Below are positions 45,113-53,882 of a stretch of DNA of 64,000 nucleotides, one piece after another. How positions within the stretch are numbered: position 1 is the stretch's first letter; each line of letters opens with the position of its first letter. The stretch lies in assembly GCF_000935025.1 (NCBI RefSeq), contig NZ_CP010836.1, forward strand, positions 2,170,001 through 2,234,000. The letters run 5' to 3'. The stretch is from Sphingomonas hengshuiensis (GTDB lineage: Bacteria > Pseudomonadota > Alphaproteobacteria > Sphingomonadales > Sphingomonadaceae). A program made the position numbers and the translations under genes. Below the pieces are notes generated by a model. The model did no database searches, was not told the origin of the DNA, and worked only from the letters and a program-made list of their open reading frames with translations.

Positions 45113-45466
45113 ATGAGTTATAAAATCCCGACATTCCAGGATCGCGTCGCCAGCGCCTCGGCGGCAAAGAAGGCCGCGCTCGAAAAGCTGCGCGCCAAGC
45201 CCAAGCTCGACGAAGCCGAGCTGGCCGAGCGCAAGGCCGCGCGCCTCCAGCGCGAAGCCGAGGAAGAGGCCAAGCGCGAAGCCAAGCGCGCCGCGATCGA
45301 AGCCGAGAAGGCCGCGATCGAGCAGGCCAAGCTCGACAAGATCGCCGAGGAAGAGGCCGAGAAGGAACGCCTGGCCGCCGAGCGCAAGGCAAAGGCGCCG
45401 CCGACCTCCGCCGAGCTGAAGGCACTGCGCGACGCCCGCTACGCCGCGCGCAAGGCGCGTAAGTAA
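45113..45466 (+). CDS. DUF6481 family protein, charged coiled coil
   Basis: A 117-residue Ala/Glu/Lys-rich protein, almost wholly a predicted single helix: AKREAKRAAIEAEKAAIEQA and similar runs. It opens MSYKIPTFQDRVASASAAKK and ends DARYAARKARK. DUF6481 is confined to alphaproteobacteria; function unknown. Probably co-transcribed with rimO, six bases apart. Confidence 0.85.
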   Translation: MSYKIPTFQDRVASASAAKKAALEKLRAKPKLDEAELAERKAARLQREAEEEAKREAKRAAIEAEKAAIEQAKLDKIAEEEAEKERLAAERKAKAPPTSAELKALRDARYAARKARK

Positions 45467-45584
45467 GCGGTTCGCGCCCTTAGTGCGGCAGCGACCGCAC
45501 AATGGACCGTCATCCTGACGAAAGTCAGGATCCATTCGCCTCTCCGTTGGTGCTTATGCCTCATGGGTGGCGAGAATGGATCCC

Positions 45585-46637
45585 CCGGACTCACGGAACA
45601 AGTGCACCACCTGCTAAGGTGATTGCGCGATGGGACGACATTACAGGCAACTCAGCCTCGACGAGCGGATCGAGATATACCGCCTTCATGAAGGCGGTAT
45701 ATCTTGCCGACAGATTGCCACCGCGATCGGGCGTGATCACACGACGGTCGGTCGGGAACTCAGGCGCAATAGCAAGCCGACCAAGGTCTGGCCCGGCGGC
45801 TATGCGCCCGGGCGTGCCCATAGGCTCGCGATCAGACGACGACGATGGGACTGCCGTTTCAAGCTGGCGCGCCAGCCGGACCTGCGAGATATCGTGAAGA
45901 ACGGCCTTGCGATGGGATGCTCTCCCGAACAGATCGCCGGCCGACTGGCGCTTGAGCACGGTCGCACCATGGTCAGCCACGAGTCAATCTATCGATACGT
46001 CTATCATCGCTCGGCCCAGAAGGACTATTGGCACCGCCTTCTGCCCCGCTGCAAGGCAAGGCGCGGCCGCTATGGCCGCCAGGGCGGAAGCCCGGCCAGC
46101 TTCATCAAACAGCGCAGGCCGATCGGCGAACGCCCCCTCGAAGCCCGGGATCGCGCACAGCCGGGCCATTGGGAAGCCGACTATATGCTGTTCGCCCGAT
46201 ATGGGCACAATGTCCTCGTCCTGCACGAGCGCCACACACGCTACACCATCCTCGACAAGCCACCCCACCGCAGAGCCGAGCTGACCGCACGCCGGATCAC
46301 ACGCAGACTGCGCCATATCCCCCAGGATCTGCGCAGGACCATCAGCTTCGACAACGGCACCGAGTTCGCCGAACATCACCGCCTTCACGACAGCCTCGGC
46401 ATCCAGACCTTCTTCTGCGATGTCCGAGCCCCATGGCAAAAGGGCGGTGTCGAAAACACCATCGGCCGACTGCGCCGAAGCCTGCCTCGCAAAACCGACC
46501 TCGACACCGTCAGCCACAGACAACTCCGTGCCTGTGCCGACCGGCTCAACAACATCCCCAGAAAATGCCTTGGCTTCCTCACACCCGCCGAGGCATTCTC
46601 CAAAATCTCAACCGGTGCACTTCAACCGTGAGTCCAC
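45585..46637 (+). mobile_element. IS30-family insertion sequence, complete
   Basis: About 1053 bases. Terminal inverted repeats: GGACTCACGGAACAAGTGCA at the left (from 45587) and its near-complement at the right (46614-46635), 19 of 22 matching. ATCCC stands directly on both sides (45580-45584 and 46638-46642), a likely target duplication. It contains one transposase gene that fills nearly the whole element. It lies between the rimO-DUF6481 genes and a serine hydrolase and disrupts no gene. Being intact, it may still move. Confidence 0.9.
45630..46631 (+). CDS. IS30-family transposase
   Basis: A 333-residue DDE transposase. The N-terminal helix-turn-helix is RQLSLDERIEIYRLHEGGIS, then IGRDHTTVGRELRRN. 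Catalytic residues: Asp in HWEADYMLF, Asp in TISFDNGTEFAEHH, Glu in PWQKGGVENTIGRLRR. Full length and uninterrupted. Codons for residues IYRLHEGGIS form a perfect 30-base palindrome (45674-45703). The stop is a few bases inside the right terminal repeat. Confidence 0.95.
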   Translation: MGRHYRQLSLDERIEIYRLHEGGISCRQIATAIGRDHTTVGRELRRNSKPTKVWPGGYAPGRAHRLAIRRRRWDCRFKLARQPDLRDIVKNGLAMGCSPEQIAGRLALEHGRTMVSHESIYRYVYHRSAQKDYWHRLLPRCKARRGRYGRQGGSPASFIKQRRPIGERPLEARDRAQPGHWEADYMLFARYGHNVLVLHERHTRYTILDKPPHRRAELTARRITRRLRHIPQDLRRTISFDNGTEFAEHHRLHDSLGIQTFFCDVRAPWQKGGVENTIGRLRRSLPRKTDLDTVSHRQLRACADRLNNIPRKCLGFLTPAEAFSKISTGALQP

Positions 46638-46783
46638 ATCCCAGCCTGCGCTGGGATGACGAGCTTGGGGGCGACGATCGCGGCTCACTTTGCTTTTGCG
46701 CAGGGTATAACCAACGCCTAACCTCCGGGTGACGCCGCGCGCTGCGGTGCCTATGGTCGCGCCTCGACTCTCCCGGAGGCTCC

Positions 46784-48187
46784 ATGTTCCGCACCGCGCT
46801 CGCCGCATTCCTGCTCGCCGCCACCCCGGCGGCGGCGCAACAGCTGACCCCGCAGGAAACCGCGCAGGTCGACGCAATCGTCGCCAGGGCGCTGCAATCG
46901 ACGCAGGTCCCCAGCGCCTCGATCGCGATCGTCCGCGACGGCAGGATCGTCTATGCCAAGGCCTATGGCGATCAGGGGCCGGGCATCGCCAAGGGGCCCA
47001 GCACCGACGCCAAATACCCGATCGCGTCGATCTCCAAGCAGTTCACCGCCGCCGCGCTGCTGCTGCTCGAGGATGAGGGCAAGCTGCGCCTCGACGACAA
47101 GGTCGCCAAATTCTTCCCCGACATATCGGGTGCCGACAAGGTGAGCATCCGCCAACTGCTCAGCCACACGGCGGGCCTCCAGGATTACTGGCCGCAGGAT
47201 TACAGTTTCGCCGCGATGGAAAAGCCGGTGACGCCGCAGGAGATCGTCGATCGCTGGGGCAAGAAGCCGCTCGATTTCGAGCCCGGCACGGCGTGGCAAT
47301 ATAGCAATACCGGCTATGTCGTTGCGGGGATGATCGCGGAAAAGGCGTCGGGGATGCCGCTGCTCGATTACCTCAACGCCCGCGTCTTCAAGCCATTGGG
47401 GATGAAGCCGGTCGATCAGGATTTGGCAATCGGCAAGGGCTATCCGCTGCCCACGCACCGCTTCGCGCTCGGCCCGGTGCGCCCCGCCAAGCCCGCCGCG
47501 CATGGCTGGCTATGGGCGGCGGGCGAGCTGGCGATGACCGCGAGCGACCTCGCGAAATGGGACATTGCGCGGATCGAGCGCAGCGTGCTGACGCCCGAGG
47601 ATTGGAAAGAACAGGAGACCGTGGTGTCGCTGACCGGCGGCGGATCGACGCGCTACGGGCTGGGGGTATCGCTTGGCGAGCATGGCGGCACCCCCGAAGT
47701 GTCGCATGGCGGCGAGGCAGTCGGGTTCCTCTCGTCGAACGTCGTCCTGCCCGAGAAGCGCTTCGCGGTCGTCGCGCTGGTCAACGCCGATTTCGGCGGG
47801 GCGCAGGACGCGATTACCGACGGCGTGACCAACCTGTTCTTCCCGGTCGCAGCAGCAGCCCCTGCCCAGAACCTCAACCAGGTCCGCGACGCGCTGGCCC
47901 GCACGCTCTACGACCAGCTCCGCAGCGGGACGCTGGATCGCGCGATGCTGACCGCGAACGCCAATTATTATTTCGATGCGACCACGACCGGCGACTATCG
48001 CGACAGCCTGACCGCGCTCGGCGCGCCGGTGTCGATCGTGCCGCTCGGCGGCCCGCGTCTGCGCGGCGGGTTCGTCAACCGCAACTATGCGATCAATTTC
48101 GCCGACCGGCGGCTGATCGCGATCACCTATGCCGAGCCCGGCGCTGCTGGAAAGTTCGAGCAGTTCATCGTGATGCCCGGCGAATGA
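46784..48187 (+). CDS. Serine hydrolase, beta-lactamase/class C family
   Basis: A 467-residue secreted enzyme. A signal peptide ends at PAAAQQ. Catalytic motifs: SISK (Ser82/Lys85), YSN (Tyr173), and a HGG late in the domain (VSHGGEAVGFL). It belongs with D-aminopeptidase/esterase-type class C relatives and is probably a peptidase or esterase in the periplasm rather than a clinical beta-lactamase. A C-terminal extension of about 110 residues (ANANYYFDATTTG...) resembles lipocalin-like tails of such proteins. The next gene overlaps its stop. Confidence 0.85.
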   Translation: MFRTALAAFLLAATPAAAQQLTPQETAQVDAIVARALQSTQVPSASIAIVRDGRIVYAKAYGDQGPGIAKGPSTDAKYPIASISKQFTAAALLLLEDEGKLRLDDKVAKFFPDISGADKVSIRQLLSHTAGLQDYWPQDYSFAAMEKPVTPQEIVDRWGKKPLDFEPGTAWQYSNTGYVVAGMIAEKASGMPLLDYLNARVFKPLGMKPVDQDLAIGKGYPLPTHRFALGPVRPAKPAAHGWLWAAGELAMTASDLAKWDIARIERSVLTPEDWKEQETVVSLTGGGSTRYGLGVSLGEHGGTPEVSHGGEAVGFLSSNVVLPEKRFAVVALVNADFGGAQDAITDGVTNLFFPVAAAAPAQNLNQVRDALARTLYDQLRSGTLDRAMLTANANYYFDATTTGDYRDSLTALGAPVSIVPLGGPRLRGGFVNRNYAINFADRRLIAITYAEPGAAGKFEQFIVMPGE

Positions 48188-49098
48188 TGCGCCCGTTGCT
48201 GGCTGCATCGGCGCTGTGGCTCGCGCTGGCGGGGGCGAGCGCGCCCGATACGCCGCGGATCGAGCGCGTCGACCCGCTGACCGTGCAGGACGATGATTTC
48301 GCCCGCCACCGCGACCCCGCCGAGTGGAAGGGGCTGCGCGTCGACCGCATCAGCTTCACCGAGGAGCGCGGCCATTGGCGGATGTGGCGGATCGCCAACC
48401 GCGCGCGCTCCGGCCCGCTATGGTTCGTGCCACACGACAATGAGAATGCAGGGTTCGAGGCGGCGCTGGTCGCGGTGCGGCGCTATGGCGGCGTGATCGT
48501 CGCCGTCGATTCGGGAGTGTCGCCCGGCGACGACGGCATCCGCTTCAATCGCGCCGTCGAGTACGGCCCGCCGATCGACCCCAACCGCAATTTCGACAGC
48601 GCCCTGCCCGGCTATGCCCGCGCGGTGCTGGCGAATTATCGGGGGCCGGGTCCGGTGATCGCGCTCCACACCAATTCGCCCGGCTTCGACCCGACCGATT
48701 CGAAGTGCAACCGCGACGATCCCAAGACCAATGGTGTGATCTCGATCCGCTTCTGCGACGACACGCTGATCCCCAGCGCGTCGCAATCGCGCGCCTATCC
48801 GTTCGACGACGACGACACCGTCGCCTTCGCCACCTTCCTCGCAAAGGGCACCCCGAGCGACGCCTATTGCCGCGACCAGATGGTCGGCGCCGATTTCAAC
48901 GTGGTGCAGGAACGCGTGCTGACCAGCGACGGCTCGGCGTCCAACTACGCCGTGCTCCACGGGCTGCGCTATCTCAATTTCGAGACGCAGGAGCGTGGGC
49001 TGGAACCGGCGGCACTGGCGGGCGCGCGCGACCGGCTGCTGTGGATGATCGACCGCGCGATCGCGCTGTGTGCTCCGGAAGTGAAGGCGGCTCGGTGA
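48184..49098 (+). CDS. Secreted M14-like zinc carboxypeptidase-type protein
   Basis: A 304-residue protein with a signal peptide (MMRPLLAASALWLALAGASA). It holds the order of residues of M14/AstE metallopeptidases: HDNE (His84, Glu87), DPNRNF (Asn134/Arg135 region), LHTN (His162) and a late LNFETQ (Glu267). The assignment rests on these motifs, not on overall similarity. It starts inside the stop of the serine hydrolase gene (ATGATG), so the two secreted enzymes are co-translated and may work on the same peptides, for instance peptidoglycan stems. ATG at 48187 is an alternative start. Confidence 0.65.
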   Translation: MMRPLLAASALWLALAGASAPDTPRIERVDPLTVQDDDFARHRDPAEWKGLRVDRISFTEERGHWRMWRIANRARSGPLWFVPHDNENAGFEAALVAVRRYGGVIVAVDSGVSPGDDGIRFNRAVEYGPPIDPNRNFDSALPGYARAVLANYRGPGPVIALHTNSPGFDPTDSKCNRDDPKTNGVISIRFCDDTLIPSASQSRAYPFDDDDTVAFATFLAKGTPSDAYCRDQMVGADFNVVQERVLTSDGSASNYAVLHGLRYLNFETQERGLEPAALAGARDRLLWMIDRAIALCAPEVKAAR

Positions 49099-49172
49099 CG
49101 GACGCGGTCGGCCTTGTCGACCCTGCGGAATGCGCTAAATTGCACCAATAATATGATGCGATGGGGTTCGGC

Positions 49173-49418
49173 ATGGCGACGGTACGCAAGACGATCACGC
49201 TGACCGAGCAGCAGGATGCGTGGATCGCCGCGCAGATCGACGCCGGCCACTATACCAACGACAGCGAGGCGATCCGCGACCTTATCCGGCGCGAGCAGGA
49301 GCGGAGTTTCGAGATTGAGAGCCTGCGCCATGCGTTGATCGCGGGCGAGCAGAGCGGCGAGCCCGAGCGCTTCGACTTCGCGGCGTTCAAGCGGCGAAAA
49401 TCCGCGCAAAATGGCTGA
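49173..49418 (+). CDS. Type II antitoxin, ParD/CopG-like
   Basis: An 81-residue ribbon-helix-helix protein: VRKTITLTEQQDAWIAAQID, then GHYTNDSEAIRDLIRREQER. The acidic/aromatic C-terminus would wrap the toxin. ATG at 49173. The toxin gene overlaps its last eight bases, the usual arrangement. It probably represses its own promoter in 49099-49172. Confidence 0.9.
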   Translation: MATVRKTITLTEQQDAWIAAQIDAGHYTNDSEAIRDLIRREQERSFEIESLRHALIAGEQSGEPERFDFAAFKRRKSAQNG

Positions 49419-49701
49419 ATATCGGCTCAGTCCGAAGGCACAGCGCGATCTCGAATCGGTATTCGATTATACCAGGGCGCAATGGGGATTGCCCCAGGCC
49501 ATGCGCTACATCGATCTGATTGAAGCCGCCTGCGCCGATCTTGCCGAAGCGCCGCATCGCGCGCAGGACTGCACGCACATCCGCCCTGGCTATCGCCGGC
49601 GGACTGTAGAGCAGCACGTCCTCTATTTTCGGCTGGCGAGCCATGGCATCGCCATCATTCGAATCCTCCATCAGCGCATGGATACGGCCCGTCACCTGTG
49701 A
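49411..49701 (+). CDS. Type II toxin, ParE/RelE family
   Basis: A 96-residue protein: YRLSPKAQRDLESVFDYTRA, the conserved middle (PHRAQDCTHIRPGYRRRTVE) and HVLYFRLASHGIAIIRILHQ close to the C-terminus. ParE toxins block DNA gyrase; RelE types cut mRNA. RPGYRR...HVLYF and the ILHQRMD end favour ParE. Overlaps the antitoxin gene by eight bases. Confidence 0.9.
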   Translation: MAEYRLSPKAQRDLESVFDYTRAQWGLPQAMRYIDLIEAACADLAEAPHRAQDCTHIRPGYRRRTVEQHVLYFRLASHGIAIIRILHQRMDTARHL

Positions 49702-49719
49702 GCAGGCGTACCCTCTCCT

Positions 49720-52170
49720 CTACTCCGGCAATGCATAGGCGATGAGTTCGTCGCTCACCGGCGTCTCCATGAAATGGTGCCCGCCGGCCATGATGACCAG
49801 ATATTGCTTGCCGTTGATCTCATAGGTCATCGGCGTCGCCTGCCCGCCACCGGGCAGCACGTCCTTCCACAGCGTCTTGCCGGTGCGCAGGTCGATCGCG
49901 CGGATCAGGTTGTCGGTCGCGGCGGCAATGAAGATCAGCCCGCCCGCGGTGACCACCGACCCGCCATTATTGGGCGTCCCGATCGTGATCGGCAGCATCG
50001 AGGGGATGCCGAACGGCCCGTTGGTGCGCGCCTCGCCCAGCGGGCGGTCCCAGATCGTCTTGCCCGTCGCCATGTCGATCGCGCGGATCCCGCCATAGGG
50101 CGGCTGCTTGCACAGCATCCCCGTAAAGGGCAGCCGCCAGCCGGCGTTGACGTTGACTGCATAGGGGGTGTTGGCCTGCGGATCGCCCGCGCCTTCCGCG
50201 CCGCCGATTTCGCCGCGCGCCTGGTCGCGCGGCGCCCAGCCGCGCCGATTGGCCTCGGCGCGCGGGACCAGCCGGACGTAATTGGGCATGTCGTTGTAAT
50301 TGGCGACGATCACCCCGCGCTGCGGATCGACGGCGACGCCGCCCCAGTCGGTCCCGCCATTATAGCCGGGATATTGCACCGAATGCCGGTCGGCCTCGGG
50401 CGGGGTGTAGAACCCCTTGTAGCTCGCACGGCGGAACTGGATGCGGCACACCATCTGGTCGATTGGCGACATGCCCCACATGTCACGCTCGGTCAGCTCG
50501 GGCTTGCGCAGCGTATGCCATAGCGACACCGGCTGGGTCGCCGCGCGCTGCTGCGGCTCGACGCCGATCTGCGGGGCGCGAACCTCGCCCACCGGAGTCA
50601 GCGGCTGGCCGGTGCGGCGATCGAGGATGTAGATGTCGCCCTGTTTCGACGGCAGCACGATCGCCGGCACGCCCTGATAGTCGACCAGCGTCGCCTCCGC
50701 GCCGAAATCATAGTCCCACACGTCGTGGCGCACCGCCTGGAACCGCCAGCGCGGCTTGCCCGTGGTCACGTCGAGCGCAACGAGCGAGGTTGCGAACTGG
50801 TGCTCCTCCGGGCGGCGCAGGCTTGAATAATAATCGGCGGAGGCATTGCCCATCGGCAGATAGACCAGCCCGAGCTGCTCGTCGCCCGACGCCATCGTCC
50901 ACATGTTCGGCGTGCCGCGCGACCATTGCTGCCCCGCCGGCGGATAGCCGTTCCATTCGGGGTGCATCATGTCCCAGCCCCAGCGGAGCTGGCCGGTCAC
51001 CACGTCGAACCCCTGGATGACACCCGACGGCGCCCAGCGATCCTGTCCGTCGAGGATCTGGTGCCCGACAACGAGCACGCCGCGCACCAGCGTCGGCGGC
51101 GAGGTGATCGAGACATAGCCGTCGGGGGTGCTGCCCATCCCGATCTTGGTATCCATCTGCCCATTGGTGCCGAAATCGGCGCAGGGCTTGCCGGTGCGCG
51201 CGTCGACTGCGATCAGCCGGGCGTCGAGCGTCCCCTCGATGATCCGAGTCGCACAGGGCTGGTCGGGCATGATCCCCGGCTTGGCGTAATAGACGACGCC
51301 GCGACAGGCGGCGGTATAGGGGATCGCGGTATCCGGCACCTTGGGATCGAAGCGCCAGCGTTGCGCGCCGGTGGCGGGATCGAGCGCGATCAGGATGTTC
51401 TTGGGGGTGCAGAGATAGAGGCTGTCCCCGATCTTGAGCGGGGTAGTCTCCGCGCCATAGGTGCCCTTGGCGGCGGTCGAGGGCATGTCGCCGGTGTGGA
51501 TGCCCCATGCCCGTTGCAGCTTGCCGACATTGTCCGGGTTGATCTGCGCCAGCGCCGAATAGCGCCGCGCGGCGCCGGTGCCGCCATAGGAGGGCCAGTC
51601 CGCGCCGACCTGCTGCCCCGAGGGGTCGGCCATCCCGCCCGTCCCCGCCGCGGGCAGCGCGCCCAGGATCGGATTGGGTCCGCTCGCCGCCGCCGCCCAG
51701 AAATTGGCGATGGTCAGCACTAGCGCCAGCGCCACGCCCGAAAACGCCATCCGCCAGCGATTATGCCGCGCGCTGAGCGTCGGCAATGCCAGCAGCACGG
51801 CGAACAGCAGCACGACCGGCGCGATCACGCGCGGCACCTGCGCCCAGGCATTGGCGCCGACTTCCCACCATGCCCAGGCAACGCTCGCGACGACGATTGC
51901 AACGTATAGCCACCCGCCTACGGTCTGCCCGCGGATCAACAGCACCCCCGCAGCGATCATCGCCGCGCCGGTTACCAGGTAATAGATCGACCCGCCGAGC
52001 ACCGCCAGCCACGCGCCGCCGAGCAGCAGCACCAGCCCGATCGCCCCCACCAGCGCGCCGACCGCGATCGATGCCCAGCTTCCCCACCGCCGTCGCGGGC
52101 TCATGGGCTCGGCGGCAGGAGGGGCGATGGGCGCCCCGTCAAAGCTGGAATCGGCGCGATAATCGGTCAC
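49720..52170 (-). CDS. gcd: Membrane-bound PQQ-dependent glucose/quinate/shikimate-type dehydrogenase
   Basis: An 816-residue inner-membrane quinoprotein with its catalytic domain in the periplasm; oxidises glucose to gluconolactone and passes electrons to ubiquinone. Five hydrophobic segments come first (residues about 30-165), then the beta-propeller: DWPSYGGTGAARRYSALAQI, PTLVRGVLVVGH, HDVWDYDFGAE, GMSPIDQMVCRIQF and NAGWRLPFTGMLCKQPPYGG. GTG at 52170 is chosen because GGAAGG is seven bases upstream; the GTG 20 codons earlier lies in a palindromic region. E. coli Gcd is similar in length. Confidence 0.92.
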   Translation of the reverse strand: MTDYRADSSFDGAPIAPPAAEPMSPRRRWGSWASIAVGALVGAIGLVLLLGGAWLAVLGGSIYYLVTGAAMIAAGVLLIRGQTVGGWLYVAIVVASVAWAWWEVGANAWAQVPRVIAPVVLLFAVLLALPTLSARHNRWRMAFSGVALALVLTIANFWAAAASGPNPILGALPAAGTGGMADPSGQQVGADWPSYGGTGAARRYSALAQINPDNVGKLQRAWGIHTGDMPSTAAKGTYGAETTPLKIGDSLYLCTPKNILIALDPATGAQRWRFDPKVPDTAIPYTAACRGVVYYAKPGIMPDQPCATRIIEGTLDARLIAVDARTGKPCADFGTNGQMDTKIGMGSTPDGYVSITSPPTLVRGVLVVGHQILDGQDRWAPSGVIQGFDVVTGQLRWGWDMMHPEWNGYPPAGQQWSRGTPNMWTMASGDEQLGLVYLPMGNASADYYSSLRRPEEHQFATSLVALDVTTGKPRWRFQAVRHDVWDYDFGAEATLVDYQGVPAIVLPSKQGDIYILDRRTGQPLTPVGEVRAPQIGVEPQQRAATQPVSLWHTLRKPELTERDMWGMSPIDQMVCRIQFRRASYKGFYTPPEADRHSVQYPGYNGGTDWGGVAVDPQRGVIVANYNDMPNYVRLVPRAEANRRGWAPRDQARGEIGGAEGAGDPQANTPYAVNVNAGWRLPFTGMLCKQPPYGGIRAIDMATGKTIWDRPLGEARTNGPFGIPSMLPITIGTPNNGGSVVTAGGLIFIAAATDNLIRAIDLRTGKTLWKDVLPGGGQATPMTYEINGKQYLVIMAGGHHFMETPVSDELIAYALPE

Positions 52171-52228
52171 GGGCTGGCCTTCCGATGCTGGGTAATCGGG
52201 CAACAAGCCGGCAACAGTCGGGGTTCCC

Positions 52229-52248
52229 ACATGAACGAAAATTCATGT
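52229..52248. promoter_or_regulatory. Palindrome ACATGAA-CGAAAA-TTCATGT upstream of gcd
   Basis: Seven-base perfect arms around six bases, about 60 bases before the gcd start codon. AT-rich in a GC-rich region; a possible operator. No regulator gene nearby supports a name. Confidence 0.4.
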
Positions 52249-52312
52249 TCGCCGCCCCCACCCCGGCAGGGGGCAGGGCAGTCGAATATGACATCGGGCA
52301 GCCATAGATGCG

Positions 52313-52407
52313 GTCATCCCAGCGAAGGCTGGGACCCATTCAGCCACTCCGCTCGACCTAAGAGCCGCTACCTAGCACCGAATGGATCCTGACTTTCGTC
52401 AGGATGG
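52313..52407 (-). repeat. Composite dispersed repeat, copy 3 (reverse orientation)
   Basis: Starts GTCATCCCAGCGAAGGCTGG and ends CCTGACTTTCGTCAGGATGG, the reverse of copies at 3687 and 45509, with about 45 less conserved bases between the two hairpins. Confidence 0.8.
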
Positions 52408-52484
52408 CTCGGTTTCTGCCAAATGCGATTTCCCTGCGGCAGGGGGGACTAGCCGTTGGCCGCCCGCCGCCCTAGGTTGTGGCC

Positions 52485-53879
52485 ATGTCCGATCTCTCCT
52501 CGCTGATTCAGCCCGACCGCGGCCAGCCCGCGCGCACCATCCACATCATCGATGCCAAGGGCTATGACGAATGGCTGGGGGCCCAGCCGCCCCGCCATCG
52601 CGCCGCCGCCGTGGCGCAGAAGCTGTCGCCCACCGGCTATTCCAACGCGATCCTCCCCGGTGACGGGCCGGAGGATTGGTCGGTCGTCACCGTCGTCGCC
52701 AAGGCCGACAAGCTGGGAATCTGGTGCCTCGCCAAGCTCGCCGAGACGCTGCCCGAGGGCACCTATCGCGTCGAGGGCACCGAGCCCGGCAAGGCGCTGT
52801 ATGGCTGGCTGACCGCGCAGTATAAGTTCGATCGCTACAAGAAGAAGGACGGCAAGGCGCAGGGCCCGCGCATCCTCCTGACCGGCGATCCGGCGAAGAT
52901 GGACGAGGCGCTGCGCATGGCCGGCGTCGCGTTCAAGCTGCGCGACCGGATCAATATCGGCGCCAACGACATGGGCCCCGCCGACCTGGAAGAGGCGGCG
53001 ACCGACCTGGCCAAGGCCTATGGCGCGACGCTCAGCGTCGTGAAGGGGCCGGAGGTCGAGAAGGGCTATGGCCTGCTCTGGGCAGTCGGCAAGGCTGCGG
53101 GCAAGGGTCGCGAGCCACGGCTGATCGAAATCGAATGGGGCAACCCCGATCACCCGCGCGTCGCGATCATCGGCAAGGGCGTGTGCTTCGATACCGGCGG
53201 GCTCGACATCAAGCCGGCATCGGGGATGCGGCTGATGAAGAAGGACATGGGCGGCGCCGCGCACGCGCTGGCACTCGCCGAGCTGGTGATGCAGAACCGC
53301 CTGCCGGTGCGGCTGCACATGCTGGTCCCCGCCGTGGAAAACTCGATCAATGGCGAGGCGACGCGCCCCGGCGACGTGATGATTTCGCGCAAGGGGCTCA
53401 GCGTCGAGAACAGCAATACCGATGCCGAAGGGCGGCTGATCCTGGCGGACGCGCTGACCAAGGCGGCGGAGGCCAATCCCGAGCTGGTGTTCGACTTCGC
53501 GACGCTGACCGGCGCCGCCCGCGTCGCGCTGGGCGCCGATCTCCAGGCGGTGTTCGCCAATGACGATACGCTCGCGTCGGAGCTGATGAACGCTGCCGAG
53601 ACCGAGAACGACCCGATGTGGCGGATGCCGCTCTACGATCCGTACAAGGATCTGCTAAAGTCCGACGTGGCGGACATGGTCAACGCCGCCGAGGGCCCGT
53701 TCGGCGGGGCGATCACCGCCGCTTTGTTCCTCAAGGAATTCGTGCCGGACAAGGCGCAATGGGCGCATTTCGACATTTTCTGCTGGAACGGCAGCGCGAA
53801 GCCGGGCCGTCCCAAGGGTGCCGAGGCAGTCAGCCTGCGCGCGACGTGGAAAGTGCTCAAGGACCGCTACGGCGGATAA
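52485..53879 (+). CDS. Leucyl aminopeptidase family protein (M17)
   Basis: A 464-residue cytosolic di-zinc/manganese aminopeptidase. Motifs: IIGKGVCFDTGGLDIKP (metal Lys/Asp), MKKDMGGAAHALAL, RPGDVMISRKGLSVENSNTD and the family signature NTDAEGRLILADAL. Full length. The ATG at 52485 is preferred over GTG two codons before. Removes N-terminal residues during peptide turnover. Confidence 0.95.
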   Translation: MSDLSSLIQPDRGQPARTIHIIDAKGYDEWLGAQPPRHRAAAVAQKLSPTGYSNAILPGDGPEDWSVVTVVAKADKLGIWCLAKLAETLPEGTYRVEGTEPGKALYGWLTAQYKFDRYKKKDGKAQGPRILLTGDPAKMDEALRMAGVAFKLRDRINIGANDMGPADLEEAATDLAKAYGATLSVVKGPEVEKGYGLLWAVGKAAGKGREPRLIEIEWGNPDHPRVAIIGKGVCFDTGGLDIKPASGMRLMKKDMGGAAHALALAELVMQNRLPVRLHMLVPAVENSINGEATRPGDVMISRKGLSVENSNTDAEGRLILADALTKAAEANPELVFDFATLTGAARVALGADLQAVFANDDTLASELMNAAETENDPMWRMPLYDPYKDLLKSDVADMVNAAEGPFGGAITAALFLKEFVPDKAQWAHFDIFCWNGSAKPGRPKGAEAVSLRATWKVLKDRYGG

Positions 53880-53882
53880 GCC

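Larger units (their letters stand above)
45509..46660 (+). repeat. Composite dispersed repeat, copy 2, split by the IS30-family element
   Basis: The left part (45509-45584) starts GTCATCCTGACGAAAGTCAG and runs to ATCCC. The right part (46638-46660) resumes ATCCCAGCCTGCGCTGGGAT. Removing the IS and one ATCCC restores the same unit found at 3687-3784. Confidence 0.85.
52171..52484. other. Divergent intergenic region between gcd and the M17 peptidase
   Basis: 314 bases. It holds a small perfect palindrome (52229-52248), a Pro-coding-like GC tract without a gene, and the third copy of the composite dispersed repeat (52313-52407). Promoters for both genes must lie here but no clear -35/-10 pairs were identified. 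Confidence 0.55.

Noticed and set aside
46784..48187. Clinical-type beta-lactamase
   Set aside because: Motifs SISK, YSN and HGG also fit esterases and D-peptidases, and the long C-terminal extension is not found in AmpC enzymes.
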